A stretch of DNA of 64,000 nucleotides from Halotalea alkalilenta (GTDB taxonomy: Bacteria > Pseudomonadota > Gammaproteobacteria > Pseudomonadales > Halomonadaceae). Location of the stretch: contig NZ_CP015243.1 in NCBI RefSeq assembly GCF_001648175.1, positions 620,001 to 684,000 on the forward strand, in the 5' to 3' direction. Shown here in pieces: positions 1-8,463 of this stretch (the first letter of the stretch is position 1; each line of letters begins with the position of its first letter). A program made the translations under genes and the position numbers. The notes beneath the pieces were generated by a model. It saw only the letters and a program-made list of their open reading frames with translations, was not told the DNA's origin and ran no database searches.

Positions 1-208
1 CGAGGCCTACATCAGCTTCCTCGGCTACGGCATCCAGCCGCCGCTGCCGAGCTGGGGCAACATGCTCAACAGCGCCCAGCAGTACCTTGGTTCGGCACCC
101 TGGCTTGCGATCGTACCCGGTATCGCGATCGCCCTAGCGGTAACCAGCTTCAACTTCGTCGGCGATGGCCTGCGCGACGCGCTCGACGCCCGCAGCGAAG
201 AGCGCTGA
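1..208 (+). CDS. ABC transporter permease, peptide/nickel (DppC-like) type, C-terminal end
   Basis: Open from the window edge (frame starts at base 2) to TGA at 206-208, giving the last 68 residues. The sequence reads EAYISFLGYGIQPPLPSWG, then a hydrophobic helix and FNFVGDGLRDALD. The FLG.GIQPP..SWG stretch and the terminal FVGDGLRDALDAR signature are typical of DppC/OppC-type inner-membrane permeases for di- and oligopeptides. The helix APWLAIVPGIAIALAVTSFNF would be the last membrane span. Its partner genes (DppB, DppD, DppF, binding protein) lie outside the window or are absent. Family is confident; the substrate is not determined. Confidence 0.9.
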   Translation, partial: EAYISFLGYGIQPPLPSWGNMLNSAQQYLGSAPWLAIVPGIAIALAVTSFNFVGDGLRDALDARSEER

Positions 209-276
209 AGCAGGCAGTGCCTCGAGCGCCGCGGCGTCGGTGTGAGCCGCGGATCGCCTTCGGGCACGCGCCTCCT

Positions 277-957
277 TCATGCCACCACTGGGATGCTCGA
301 CAAGTCCGCCGGCAAGCTCTCCAGCGTGGGCCTTGTGAGCAGGGGCGCGGGAGCTCCCGGAGGTGCCGTCAAACCGATGCGGTTGTGCCATATGGTGGGT
401 AGCCCGACCTTCTCGGTGCCGAATAGGTCATAGGCGGAACCGGCTACGAATACTGCATTGGCCGGTGCGACGCCGAGCATTTCCAGCGCCATGCGATAAG
501 GCGCAGGATCCGGTTTGTAGAAGCCCGCTTTTTCCGAGGTGACGACCACATCGAATGGCACACCCAATAGGTCCGCGGCGATATGGCCCAGCCTTTCCGA
601 GCAGTTGGTCACGACACCCAGCTTGTAGTGCGGCTTGAGTGCAGCCAGCACCGCTTTGGCTTCGGCCCAGGGCTGTAATTCGCTCCAGCGTGCTTCAAGC
701 TCGGCAGCGGCTTGGCGACCGAGCCCGACTTCGATCGCTGCCTCTGCGACCAATTCTTCATAAGGCCGATAGCTGCCGCAGCCATAGGTCGCCTTCAGGT
801 ACGCCATGCGCCATGTACGCCCCATGTGCTCTGAACCGGCCACTGAATTCCACAGTGTCCATGAGTCCAGCAAGGCAGTCAGCAGATCGAACAGGACCAG
901 CTCGATCGGAGCGCGGGGTTGGGTCGGCCGCAGGTTTGTCGTGGAGTTCGAGGTCAT
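277..957 (-). CDS. HAD-superfamily hydrolase, 2-haloacid dehalogenase-like
   Basis: 226 residues. Motif I reads ELVLFDLLTALLDS: the nucleophilic Asp is present, but the usual second Asp and GTL of phosphatases are replaced, as happens in haloacid dehalogenase-type members. Motif II is VVTNCS, motif III Lys lies in KAGFYKPDP, and motif IV is FVAGSAYDLFG, which has S-x2-D instead of GD-x3-D and so resembles L-2-haloacid dehalogenases. The ATG overlaps the RidA stop in an ATGA arrangement, so it is the last gene of the leftward PLP enzyme/symporter/RidA operon. It may act on a carboxylic acid intermediate of that pathway. True dehalogenase activity is not shown by sequence alone. Confidence 0.8.
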   Translation of the reverse strand: MTSNSTTNLRPTQPRAPIELVLFDLLTALLDSWTLWNSVAGSEHMGRTWRMAYLKATYGCGSYRPYEELVAEAAIEVGLGRQAAAELEARWSELQPWAEAKAVLAALKPHYKLGVVTNCSERLGHIAADLLGVPFDVVVTSEKAGFYKPDPAPYRMALEMLGVAPANAVFVAGSAYDLFGTEKVGLPTIWHNRIGLTAPPGAPAPLLTRPTLESLPADLSSIPVVA

Positions 958-1352
958 CTCAAGGATTCCTGTCCAGGATTGACGAGTTCAGCAACGGCGG
1001 TGATTTCCACCAACGCTCCGTAATGAAGCTCGCCACATGGAATGATCGCGCGCGCCGGTCGGTGAGCGCCCAAAAGCCTCGCGTAATGGGTATTCACGGT
1101 TGGCCAGTGCGCCACATCGGAGATGAATATCTGCACGTTTACCAGATTCGCCAGGGTTGCATCACCAGCACGCAGCACCGCCTCGACATTGGCCATGGCT
1201 TGTACGAACTGGGCCTCGATGCCGTCGGGAAAAGTGCCCGACCGCGGATTGAACGGCAGCTGTCCGGACACGAACAGCAAGTTACCTGTTATTACTCCCT
1301 GCGAGTAATGACCACCCGGCGTGGGCAGATGTGGTGATGTGACGGTTTGCAT
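954..1352 (-). CDS. RidA family enamine/imine deaminase
   Basis: Start at 1352 (MQTVTSPHLP) is chosen because GGAGAA stands seven bases upstream and because a longer reading would overlap the symporter gene. About 132 residues, the usual length of YjgF/YER057c/UK114 proteins, which form trimers in the cytosol and hydrolyse 2-aminoacrylate and related enamines to keto acids. Family features visible are YSQGV, LFVSGQLP near the N-terminus, the VNVQIFI strand and R in PARAIIPCGELHYGALVEITAVA. The gene sits 13 bases after the symporter and overlaps the HAD gene by four bases. Next to a possible D-hydroxyamino acid lyase, it would fit clearing the enamine made by that enzyme (inference). Confidence 0.9.
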   Translation of the reverse strand: MQTVTSPHLPTPGGHYSQGVITGNLLFVSGQLPFNPRSGTFPDGIEAQFVQAMANVEAVLRAGDATLANLVNVQIFISDVAHWPTVNTHYARLLGAHRPARAIIPCGELHYGALVEITAVAELVNPGQESLR

Positions 1353-1365
1353 TGACGTTCTCCGT

Positions 1366-2664
1366 TCAAGAGTTGGATAAGTAGTCACCGCGGGCGCTTG
1401 ATGACCCACTTACGGTTACCGCTGGTTGGGTGGCCTCAGCCTCAGCCTCACCTTCCCATTTAGAAACCGAGGCGGTGGCAATACTGTTTCCCAGCACGTT
1501 GATCGCCGTACGCCCCATATCGAAAAACGGATCTATACCCAGCAGCAGTAGCATTCCCGACACCGGAAGCCCCAGCGAAGGTAATGAAGCGGCGACCACT
1601 ACCAAAGATGCGCGCGGTACACCTGCCATTCCCTTGCTGGTCAATAACATCACCAGCAGCACCCCGACCTGTTGGGCAAGCGTCATTTCTATATGAAAAG
1701 CCTGGGCGATGAAGATGACCGCGAAGGCTTGATAGAGCATGGCGCCGTCGAGGTTGAACGAGTAACCCAGCGGCAACACGAACCCGGATACCCGGCGCGG
1801 CACGCCGAATCGCTGCAATTGCTCGATAGTCCTGGGGAAGGTCGCTTCACTGCTCGAGGTCGAGAAACCGATCAGCAGCGGGTCGCGAATCAGCCTTAGC
1901 AAATGTAGGATCCGCGGCCCGAGAATCAGCCAACCCACCGCGATCAACAGCAGTGCGAGCACGGCCAGTGCCAGGTAATAGCCGCCCAGCAGCTTGCCAT
2001 AGATGCCCAGGACGCCCAGGCCTTGGGTCGTGATGACCGAGCACAATGCCGCCCCTACGCCCAGCGGTGCCAACCACATGACGTAGCTGGTCAGCTTCAA
2101 CATGATGTCGAAGATCGCATCGGTCAGTTCCAGTATCCGCCTCTTCACCGTTCCGCCTGCCGCTGCGGTGGCAACGCCGAACAGGAGTGCAAACAGCACT
2201 ATCTGCAAGATTTCGTTGCTGGCCATGGCATCGACCACACTTTGCGGAACGATATTGGTAATGAAGGTCTTCAGATTGAACGGCGCGACGTCGATGCCTG
2301 AACTTTCAGTGGCCGCAGGCAGGTGCGCCGCCATCTGCCCGCCCAGATTCAGGAGGTTGCATGCCAGGATGCCAATCAGTAGCGACACCACCGAGGCACA
2401 GAAAAACCAGGCTAAAGAGCGCATTCCCATGCGGCCGATGGCCTGGGGGTCTTGCATGTTGGCGACGCCCGATACCAGGCCGCAAAAAACCAGCGGCGCA
2501 ATGATCATCTTGATCGCTCGCAGGAACAGATCCGTCAGTATCGATAAATATTGCGACACCACTATATGCGCGGTGGTCTCATTCAAGTTGGCATTCAAGA
2601 CCGCACCGATAGCGGCCCCCAGGATCATCCCGATCAGGATCCAGACTGAGAGGTTCTTCATCAT
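1366..2664 (-). CDS. Dicarboxylate/amino acid:cation symporter (DAACS, GltP/DctA type)
   Basis: 432 residues with about eight hydrophobic segments and the re-entrant loops of the DAACS family. Signature stretches are FSTSSSEATFPRTIEQL (serine-rich HP1 hairpin), GYSFNLDGAMLYQAFAVIFIAQA (helix 7) and LLTSKGMAGVPRASLVVV (HP2), then DPFFDMGRTAINVLGNSIA, whose Asp and Asn/Arg normally hold the substrate amino and carboxyl groups. It probably imports an acidic or hydroxy amino acid or C4 dicarboxylate with Na+ or H+. It lies 58 bases downstream of the PLP enzyme gene and in the same direction, so it probably supplies that enzyme. No clear Shine-Dalgarno sequence is seen before ATGATG. Confidence 0.92.
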   Translation of the reverse strand: MMKNLSVWILIGMILGAAIGAVLNANLNETTAHIVVSQYLSILTDLFLRAIKMIIAPLVFCGLVSGVANMQDPQAIGRMGMRSLAWFFCASVVSLLIGILACNLLNLGGQMAAHLPAATESSGIDVAPFNLKTFITNIVPQSVVDAMASNEILQIVLFALLFGVATAAAGGTVKRRILELTDAIFDIMLKLTSYVMWLAPLGVGAALCSVITTQGLGVLGIYGKLLGGYYLALAVLALLLIAVGWLILGPRILHLLRLIRDPLLIGFSTSSSEATFPRTIEQLQRFGVPRRVSGFVLPLGYSFNLDGAMLYQAFAVIFIAQAFHIEMTLAQQVGVLLVMLLTSKGMAGVPRASLVVVAASLPSLGLPVSGMLLLLGIDPFFDMGRTAINVLGNSIATASVSKWEGEAEAEATQPAVTVSGSSSARGDYLSNS

Positions 2665-2722
2665 GAAAGATACGCCTTTGGTGTTGTGGATTTAGTAGGC
2701 GGTAGTGGAAATGAACCGATAT

Positions 2723-3847
2723 TTACCAACCCGCGATGCGTGGCCAGTAACCGAGGCGACGTCCCTCGGTCAGGACGTGATAGCCGGCGTGCTGCGCGGT
2801 GGTAGCGCAGGCATGATTGGGCAAGATGCGTAGCTGAGTGCCAACGGGCAGCTCTGGGATGAATTCGGGATTTCCCGAGCGCGAAGAAATGATTCCATGC
2901 TCCTGGTTGGCTGCGGTAACGATCAGGTCGCCTATGGGCTGGCCCGATAGGTCGCAGACGATGCCGTATCCTTGATCCACGCGCTGTTTGGCCGTACCGC
3001 GGTCGCGAGACAGCGCCATCCAGCCGGCATCGACGATGGTCCAGCCTTTCTCGGGCTGGTGACCAATGACCGTAGTCAGTACCGAGACAGCGATGTCCTG
3101 CACATCGCACACCCCAAGCCCAGCCATGACCAGGTCGAAGAACGCGAACACGCCGGCTCGAACCTCCGTGATGCCGGAGAGGTCCTGAGTGAACAGTGCG
3201 GTGGGAGTGGAACCTATGCTGACGATCGAGGGCTCGAACCCTGCCTCATTGAGCAGCCGTGCGGCCTCGACCACTGCTGCACGCTCCTGACGTGCATAAG
3301 CCTCGATTTCATCGATCGATCGGCTGTCATAGGAGTTTCCGGCGTGGGTCATGACACCACTGACCCGGACTCCTGCGTTACTAAGCAAGTGGGCGATCTC
3401 GACCAGTAGCGTCGACTGCGGGGCGATGCCTGAGCGGTGGCCGTCGCAGTCGATCTCGAGAAGTACTTCGAAGAGCTGCCCGATGTTGCAGGCAAACTCA
3501 GCCAATAGGCGAGCGCTTTCGAGATTGTCCAGCACCAGCTTCAACTTCGCCCCTTGCTCTATCAAGCGGGTGGCATGAGCGAACTTATTCGGGGAGATAC
3601 CAACACCGTACAAGATGTCGGTGAAGCCCTCAGCCAAGAAAAAGTCCGCCTCACGCAGTGTAGAAACTGTGATGGGGCCTCGTTCGCCAGCAAACAGGCG
3701 CTCGGTGACGTCTAGACATTTGTTGGTTTTGACGTGTGGGCGCAGCGTCACGTCGAACGGCATCAGCTTGTTTCGCATGCGCAGGATATTGCCGTCCAAG
3801 CGGTCGCGATCCAATAAAAGCACGGGGGTTTCGATTAGGTCTGCCAT
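2723..3847 (-). CDS. PLP-dependent DSD1-family enzyme (D-threonine aldolase / D-serine or hydroxy-D-aspartate dehydratase fold)
   Basis: 374 residues. An alanine-racemase-type TIM barrel opens with IETPVLLLDRDRLDGNI and PHVKTNK, where K40 is the expected pyridoxal phosphate lysine. The C-terminal beta domain contains PNHACAT, the His-x-Cys pair that holds the divalent metal in D-serine dehydratases and D-threonine aldolases of this fold. GGAGAG stands before the ATG. It is the first gene of a leftward operon with a symporter, RidA and HAD hydrolase, and is divergent from a LysR gene 88 bases away. RidA next door favours an eliminating (dehydratase) activity that yields an enamine, over a retro-aldol reaction. 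The exact substrate is unknown. Confidence 0.88.
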   Translation of the reverse strand: MADLIETPVLLLDRDRLDGNILRMRNKLMPFDVTLRPHVKTNKCLDVTERLFAGERGPITVSTLREADFFLAEGFTDILYGVGISPNKFAHATRLIEQGAKLKLVLDNLESARLLAEFACNIGQLFEVLLEIDCDGHRSGIAPQSTLLVEIAHLLSNAGVRVSGVMTHAGNSYDSRSIDEIEAYARQERAAVVEAARLLNEAGFEPSIVSIGSTPTALFTQDLSGITEVRAGVFAFFDLVMAGLGVCDVQDIAVSVLTTVIGHQPEKGWTIVDAGWMALSRDRGTAKQRVDQGYGIVCDLSGQPIGDLIVTAANQEHGIISSRSGNPEFIPELPVGTQLRILPNHACATTAQHAGYHVLTEGRRLGYWPRIAGW

Positions 3848-3935
3848 TTGTTCTCTCCGGTAATGGCGCTATTCTAAGCCGTCAAAACCGCCGTGCGTGT
3901 TAACCTCCCATAACTCTATGATTCAGTAATTCTTA
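3848..3935. promoter_or_regulatory. Divergent promoter region of the PLP-enzyme operon and its LysR regulator
   Basis: An 88-base AT-richer gap between two divergent start codons, the usual location for a LysR operator that controls both sides. It holds TTAACC and TAACTCTATGATT stretches that could supply promoter elements. No single clean T-N11-A palindrome could be fixed by eye. A role in control is inferred from layout. Confidence 0.45.
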
Positions 3936-4841
3936 ATGACAGACATATTCGACATTCGCTTCTTACTGGTCATCCGGGAAAGCAAAAGTTTGCTGGAGGC
4001 GTCACGCAAATTGGGACTGACGCCTTCTGCAGTCACTCAGCGGCTTCAGCAGATGGAGAAGAAACTCGATCTCCGCCTGCTGGACCGGTCCGCGCGACAG
4101 CTACGCTTTACCGACGAAGGTGAGGTTTTGTGCGTTCGCGGTGCAGAGTTGCTCCAGCAGTTCGATGCGTTGCTGGAGGACCTGCACGAAAGGCGCAGAG
4201 GTTTTGTCGGCAAGTTGAAAATCAACGCGCCCTTTGGCTTTGGCAGGCGATACGTAGCACCTGCGGTTGCGGCGTTCAAAAGCCTGCACCCAGAAGTCGA
4301 GATTTCTTTGACCCTGTCCGACCAGCCAATGGTGGAAGCGAGCGACCGCTTCGACGTGGTGATCCATATTGGCCAGCTTGGCGTGTCCAATCTGGTGTGT
4401 CGCACCCTTGCGCCGAATCGCCGGTTCATCTGCGCCTCGCCTGCGTTCATTGCGCGACATGGTCTAATCGACAGCCCCGAGCAGCTCGCCCATCAGCCCT
4501 GCATCGCGCTGCACGAGAACAATGAAGACGTGACCCTATGGCATCTCAGCCGAGGCCGGAAAACCCAAAGCATACGCATTCGCCCGTCACTCATTAGCAA
4601 TGACGGCAACGTGATCAAGCAGTGGGGATGCGATGGGCAAGGGATCATCCTGCGCTCAGAGTGGGATGTCGCCGACGCCTTAGCGGACGGTAGCCTTGTG
4701 CGACTGCTGCCGGCCTGGAAACTGCCGGATGCCAATGTCGTGGCGCTTACCCATCAGCGCGAGGGATTACCGGAGCGGACCCGCAATTTCATGCGTTTCC
4801 TGCAAGACTCTTTCCTACCCGTGCCGCCCTGGCGCGCCTGA
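3936..4841 (+). CDS. LysR-family transcriptional regulator, probable activator of the divergent PLP-enzyme operon
   Basis: 301 residues. N-terminal winged helix-turn-helix at about residues 5-62 (SLLEASRKLGLTPSAVTQRLQQMEKKLDLRLLDRSARQLRFTDEG), then the periplasmic-binding-protein-like effector domain with GFGRRYVAPAVAAFKSLHPEVEISL, as in the CrgA/DsdC-like branch of LysR proteins. It is transcribed away from the PLP-enzyme operon with 88 bases between starts, the classic LysR layout. The ATG at 3936 has only a weak ribosome site. Codon choice is less GC-biased than in genes to the right and matches the operon it faces, so the two probably moved together. Confidence 0.9.
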   Translation: MTDIFDIRFLLVIRESKSLLEASRKLGLTPSAVTQRLQQMEKKLDLRLLDRSARQLRFTDEGEVLCVRGAELLQQFDALLEDLHERRRGFVGKLKINAPFGFGRRYVAPAVAAFKSLHPEVEISLTLSDQPMVEASDRFDVVIHIGQLGVSNLVCRTLAPNRRFICASPAFIARHGLIDSPEQLAHQPCIALHENNEDVTLWHLSRGRKTQSIRIRPSLISNDGNVIKQWGCDGQGIILRSEWDVADALADGSLVRLLPAWKLPDANVVALTHQREGLPERTRNFMRFLQDSFLPVPPWRA

Positions 4842-4965
4842 ACTGCCCTCTTTGCGACCGGCCGTTATCGGCCTGGAGTGGGTCGAAAAACAGAGCTGGA
4901 TCCTTGCTATCCAGGAGCATGGGCTTTCGATTCGCCGAGAGTCGAGCCCATCGCCTCGACCCGGC

Positions 4966-4979
4966 GTTTCACGTGAAAC
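4966..4979. other. parS-like ParB-binding palindrome, site 1
   Basis: GTTTCACGTGAAAC, a perfect 14-base palindrome in the gap between two LysR genes. It equals the inner 14 bases of the widely conserved chromosomal parS consensus TGTTTCACGTGAAACA. An identical copy lies at 63712-63725, and one-mismatch versions lie at 24570 and 41690. ParB binding is inferred from sequence identity. Confidence 0.8.
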
Positions 4980-5040
4980 CCCTGCGTATCGTGGGACGCT
5001 CTGTTAGCCTTCGAGCTCCGGTCATGCAGGGGCGTGCCTT

Positions 5041-5940
5041 ATGGATCATCGCCAGCTCAAGTTTCTCGTCGCGCTCGCCCGTGAGCGCCATTTCGGCCGT
5101 GCGGCGCGGGCGTGCCACGTCACTCAGCCGACCCTCTCGGCTCGATTGAAGCAGCTCGAGGAGGAGCTCGGTGCGCCGCTGATCGAGCGTGGGCGGCGCT
5201 TCGAGCGTTTCACCGCGGAGGGTGAGCGAGTGCTCGCCCATGCGCGGCGCATCCTCGCTGAGTTCGAGGCGCTGCGCGGGGAGCTGGTCGGCGAGCGTGC
5301 GACGAGCAAGCCTTTGATGCTCGGTGCGGTGCCCTCGGCGCTTGCCGAGGTGGGGCGCTGGCTGGGGTTGCTCGACCTGCGTCTCCCTATATTGCCGCTG
5401 AGGCTGCGTGAGTATGCGATGCCGGCGCTGCTCCAGGCGCTGGCCGATCATGAAGTCGAGCTGGCGCTCGGCTATCTCGACCCCGCTGCGGCGATGTCCG
5501 ATGTATTCGCGGTGCGCCCGCTCTATCGCGAGCGACTGGCGCTGTTCGCCGCGCGGGGGCGCTTCGAGCTGCCCGAGACGCTCGACTGGTCCGCGCTCGG
5601 TGCTTATCCCCACTGTGCGCTGACGCCTGAGATGCAGCATCGTCGCCGGCTGGCGCGCTCGTTCGAGCGCGTGGGACTCACGGTCGAGACCCGCTTCGAG
5701 GCCGATTCGATGGCGGCGCTGGCGCTGATGGTGGGTCAAGGCTACGGCGTCGCGGTGCTGCCGCTCGGCTTTTCCTCGCTGCTCGAGCCGCTTGGGCTTG
5801 AGGTCCGGGTGCTGCCCGAGAGCGATCTCGAGGTACCCAGGATCGGGGCGATCTGGCGCCTGGATGAGCCGCTCCCCGCGCGTCTTGGCCAGCTGTTGGA
5901 GGCGATCTCAGCGCTTTCGACGCAGGCGGTGGACAGTTGA
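5041..5940 (+). CDS. LysR-family transcriptional regulator
   Basis: 299 residues. The winged HTH is MDHRQLKFLVALARERHFGR then AARACHVTQPTLSARLKQLEEELGAPLIERG, followed by an effector domain (MLGAVPSALAEVGRWLGLL..., with EMQHRRRLARSFERVGL and a late MVGQGYGVAVLPLGF stretch). It is encoded in the same direction as the YdeP-type oxidoreductase 126 bases downstream, and regulators of this type are often found beside such oxidoreductases, so control of that gene is the simplest guess. The gene is strongly GC-rich, unlike the LysR gene just to its left, which marks a change of sequence composition between them. Confidence 0.9.
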   Translation: MDHRQLKFLVALARERHFGRAARACHVTQPTLSARLKQLEEELGAPLIERGRRFERFTAEGERVLAHARRILAEFEALRGELVGERATSKPLMLGAVPSALAEVGRWLGLLDLRLPILPLRLREYAMPALLQALADHEVELALGYLDPAAAMSDVFAVRPLYRERLALFAARGRFELPETLDWSALGAYPHCALTPEMQHRRRLARSFERVGLTVETRFEADSMAALALMVGQGYGVAVLPLGFSSLLEPLGLEVRVLPESDLEVPRIGAIWRLDEPLPARLGQLLEAISALSTQAVDS

Positions 5941-6066
5941 ACCTTCGATAGACGGCGTCGATCATTAGATCGTTCCCATCGATTGGCGGTATTCCCCAGC
6001 GCGGCGCTAGGATAGTCGGATCAATTTTCCACTATCTGGCACCTGGTGCGCCGTCGAGGAGGTCGT

Positions 6067-8334
6067 ATGTCCAAACCCCGTATCGAGTCCTATAAAGGGC
6101 CTGCCGCGGGCTGGGGCGCGCTCAAGGCGGTCGGCACGCACCTCTCCCACAGCGGTGCGCCGCTCGCCAACGTACGCGCGTTGCTCAAGCTCAACCAGCC
6201 CGATGGTTTCGATTGCCCCGGCTGTGCCTGGGGCGATCCGGAGCATGGCTCGTCGTTCGAGTTCTGCGAGAATGGGGTCAAGGCGGTGAGCTGGGAGACC
6301 ACCTCGAAGCGGGTCGATGACGCCTTCTTCGAGCGCTACACGGTCAGTGAAATGAAGCGCTGGGACGACTACCGGCTCGAGGACCAGGGCCGGCTGACCC
6401 GGCCGATGCGCTTCGACCGAGCGAGCGATCGCTACGTGCCGATCGAGTGGAGTGATGCGCTGGATCTGATCGCCGATCACCTGCGCGCGCTCGATGATCC
6501 CGACCAGGCGCTGTTCTACACCTCGGGCAAGGCGTGCAACGAGTCCGCCTACACGTTCCAGCTGCTGGCCCGGCTCTATGGCACCAACAACCTGCCGGAC
6601 TGCTCGAACATGTGCCATGAAGCGAGCGGGGTCGGCCTCGGGGAGGCGCTCGGGGTCGGCAAGGGCAGCGTGCTGCTGGATGATTTCGAGCGCGCCGAGG
6701 CGATCTTCAGCTTCGGTCAGAACCCCGGCACCAACCATCCGCGCATGCTCGGCACCCTGCGCGAGGCGCACGAGCGCGGCTGCGAGGTGGTCGCGATCAA
6801 TACGCTCAAGGAGCGCGGTCTCGAGCGTTTCGCCGACCCGCAGCGCAAGTTCGAGATGCTGCGCGGCGGCAGCGAGGCGGTCAGCTCGATGTATCTTTGC
6901 CCCAAGCTCGGCGGCGACATGGCGATCGTGCGCGGGATGGCCAAGGTGGTGTTCGAGCGCGACGCGCTGGATCACGACTTCATCGCGCGCTACACCCAGG
7001 GCGTCGATGCCTATCGGGCGGTGGTCGAGGCCACCGCTTGGGAGACGATCGAAGCGCAGTCGGGGCTCTCCAGGGCGGAGATCACCCGCGCCGCCGAGAT
7101 CTACATTCGCTCCAACGCGACGATCATCTGCTGGGCGATGGGCATCACCCAGCACGAGCACTCGGTGGCCAGCGTACGCGAGATCGTCAACCTGCTGCTG
7201 CTGCGTGGCAACATCGGCAAGCCGGGGGCGGGCACCTGCCCGGTGCGCGGTCATTCCAACGTCCAGGGCGATCGCACCATGGGCGTCAACGAGAAGGCGC
7301 CGGAGTGGTTCTTCCAAGCCTTGGAGCGCTACTACGGAGTGAGCCTCAAGCGCGGCCATGGCCATGACACCGTCTCGGCGATCCGTGCGATGCGCGAGGG
7401 TGCATGCCGAGTGTTCATCGGTCTCGCCGGCAACTTCGCCCGCGCTACCTCGGATTCGAACGTCTGCGAAGCGGCGCTCTCGAGCTGCAACCTCACCGTG
7501 CACATGAGCACCAAGCTCAACCGCAGCCACCTGGTCACCGGACGCGACGCGCTGATCCTGCCGGTGATCGGCCGGGTCGAGACCGACGCCAAGGCTGACG
7601 GCACGCCGCAGCTGATCACCGTCGAGGATTCGATGAGCATGGTTCATGGCTCGGCGGGGATCCAGCGCCCGGCATCCCCGATGCTGCGCTCCGAGGTCGC
7701 GGTGATCTGCGGGATCGGCGAGCGGCTGCTCGGCAGCCAGGTGGTCGACTGGATGGCGCTCGCCGAGGATTACGACCGGATACGCGATCAGATCGCCGAG
7801 GTGATCCCCGGCTTCAGCGATTTCAACCGGCGGGTGCGCGAGCCGCGGGGCTTCTGGCTCGGCAACCCTGGCGCACGGCGCGAGTTCTCCACGGCCAGTG
7901 GGTTCGCCGAGTTCTCGAGCGATCCGCTGCCGGAAGCGGTGCTGCACCAGCGGCTCGCCCGCGAGACTGGCTGGTTGACGCTCCAGACCCTGCGCAGCCA
8001 CGATCAGTACAACACCACGGTCTATGGCTACGACGACCGCTATCGCGGTGTGAAGGGGATGCGCCGGGTGATCTTCCTCAACCCGAACGACATCGAGCGG
8101 CTCGGGCTCAAGGATGGACAGTGGGTCGATCTGGTCGGACGCGAGGAGGACGGCGTGCCGCGCCGCGCCGAGGCGTTCCGGATAGTCTCCTACGACACGC
8201 CCGAGGGCTGTGCGGCGGCGTACTATCCTGAAACCAACCCGCTGATTCCGCTCGACTCGGTCGGGATCAAGAGCAATACCCCCAACTCCAAGTCGGTGGC
8301 GGTACGGCTGGCGCCGAGCGCGCGATTGGCCTGA
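6067..8334 (+). CDS. FdhF/YdeP-family molybdopterin oxidoreductase
   Basis: Start at 6067 (MSKPRIESYKGPAAGWGALK), with AGGAGGT directly upstream; 755 residues. Strong YdeP-family features are FDCPGCAWGDPEH near the N-terminus, FYTSGKACNESAY, LPDCSNMCHEASGVGL, the glycine-rich bis-MGD binding stretches and GAGTCPVRGHSNVQGDRTMG. A C-terminal aspartic-decarboxylase-like beta-barrel includes TVYGYDDRYRGVKGMR. The full four-cysteine N-terminal [4Fe-4S] motif of classical formate dehydrogenases is not seen; only the CPGC pair is. Proteins of this family are cytosolic; E. coli YdeP is linked to acid resistance, but the substrate is unknown. True formate dehydrogenase activity should not be assumed. 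Confidence 0.9.
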   Translation: MSKPRIESYKGPAAGWGALKAVGTHLSHSGAPLANVRALLKLNQPDGFDCPGCAWGDPEHGSSFEFCENGVKAVSWETTSKRVDDAFFERYTVSEMKRWDDYRLEDQGRLTRPMRFDRASDRYVPIEWSDALDLIADHLRALDDPDQALFYTSGKACNESAYTFQLLARLYGTNNLPDCSNMCHEASGVGLGEALGVGKGSVLLDDFERAEAIFSFGQNPGTNHPRMLGTLREAHERGCEVVAINTLKERGLERFADPQRKFEMLRGGSEAVSSMYLCPKLGGDMAIVRGMAKVVFERDALDHDFIARYTQGVDAYRAVVEATAWETIEAQSGLSRAEITRAAEIYIRSNATIICWAMGITQHEHSVASVREIVNLLLLRGNIGKPGAGTCPVRGHSNVQGDRTMGVNEKAPEWFFQALERYYGVSLKRGHGHDTVSAIRAMREGACRVFIGLAGNFARATSDSNVCEAALSSCNLTVHMSTKLNRSHLVTGRDALILPVIGRVETDAKADGTPQLITVEDSMSMVHGSAGIQRPASPMLRSEVAVICGIGERLLGSQVVDWMALAEDYDRIRDQIAEVIPGFSDFNRRVREPRGFWLGNPGARREFSTASGFAEFSSDPLPEAVLHQRLARETGWLTLQTLRSHDQYNTTVYGYDDRYRGVKGMRRVIFLNPNDIERLGLKDGQWVDLVGREEDGVPRRAEAFRIVSYDTPEGCAAAYYPETNPLIPLDSVGIKSNTPNSKSVAVRLAPSARLA

Positions 8335-8420
8335 GAACAGTGGTCGAGAGCGGTGGTTACGCTTCGACACGCGAACGCGCTCCACTGCAATGCGGTCCAA
8401 GGGGATACTACCAAGGTCGA

Positions 8421-8443
8421 AGGATTCGCCGGCGGCGAATCCT
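8421..8443. promoter_or_regulatory. Perfect hairpin upstream of a small ORF
   Basis: AGGATTCGCC and GGCGAATCCT form a 10-bp stem around a GGC loop, 87 bases past the oxidoreductase stop and 11 bases before the Shine-Dalgarno of the small ORF at 8464. There is no T-tract, so it is either a weak terminator or a 5' leader structure. Confidence 0.45.
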
Positions 8444-8463
8444 GATTCCGACGGGAGGTATTG

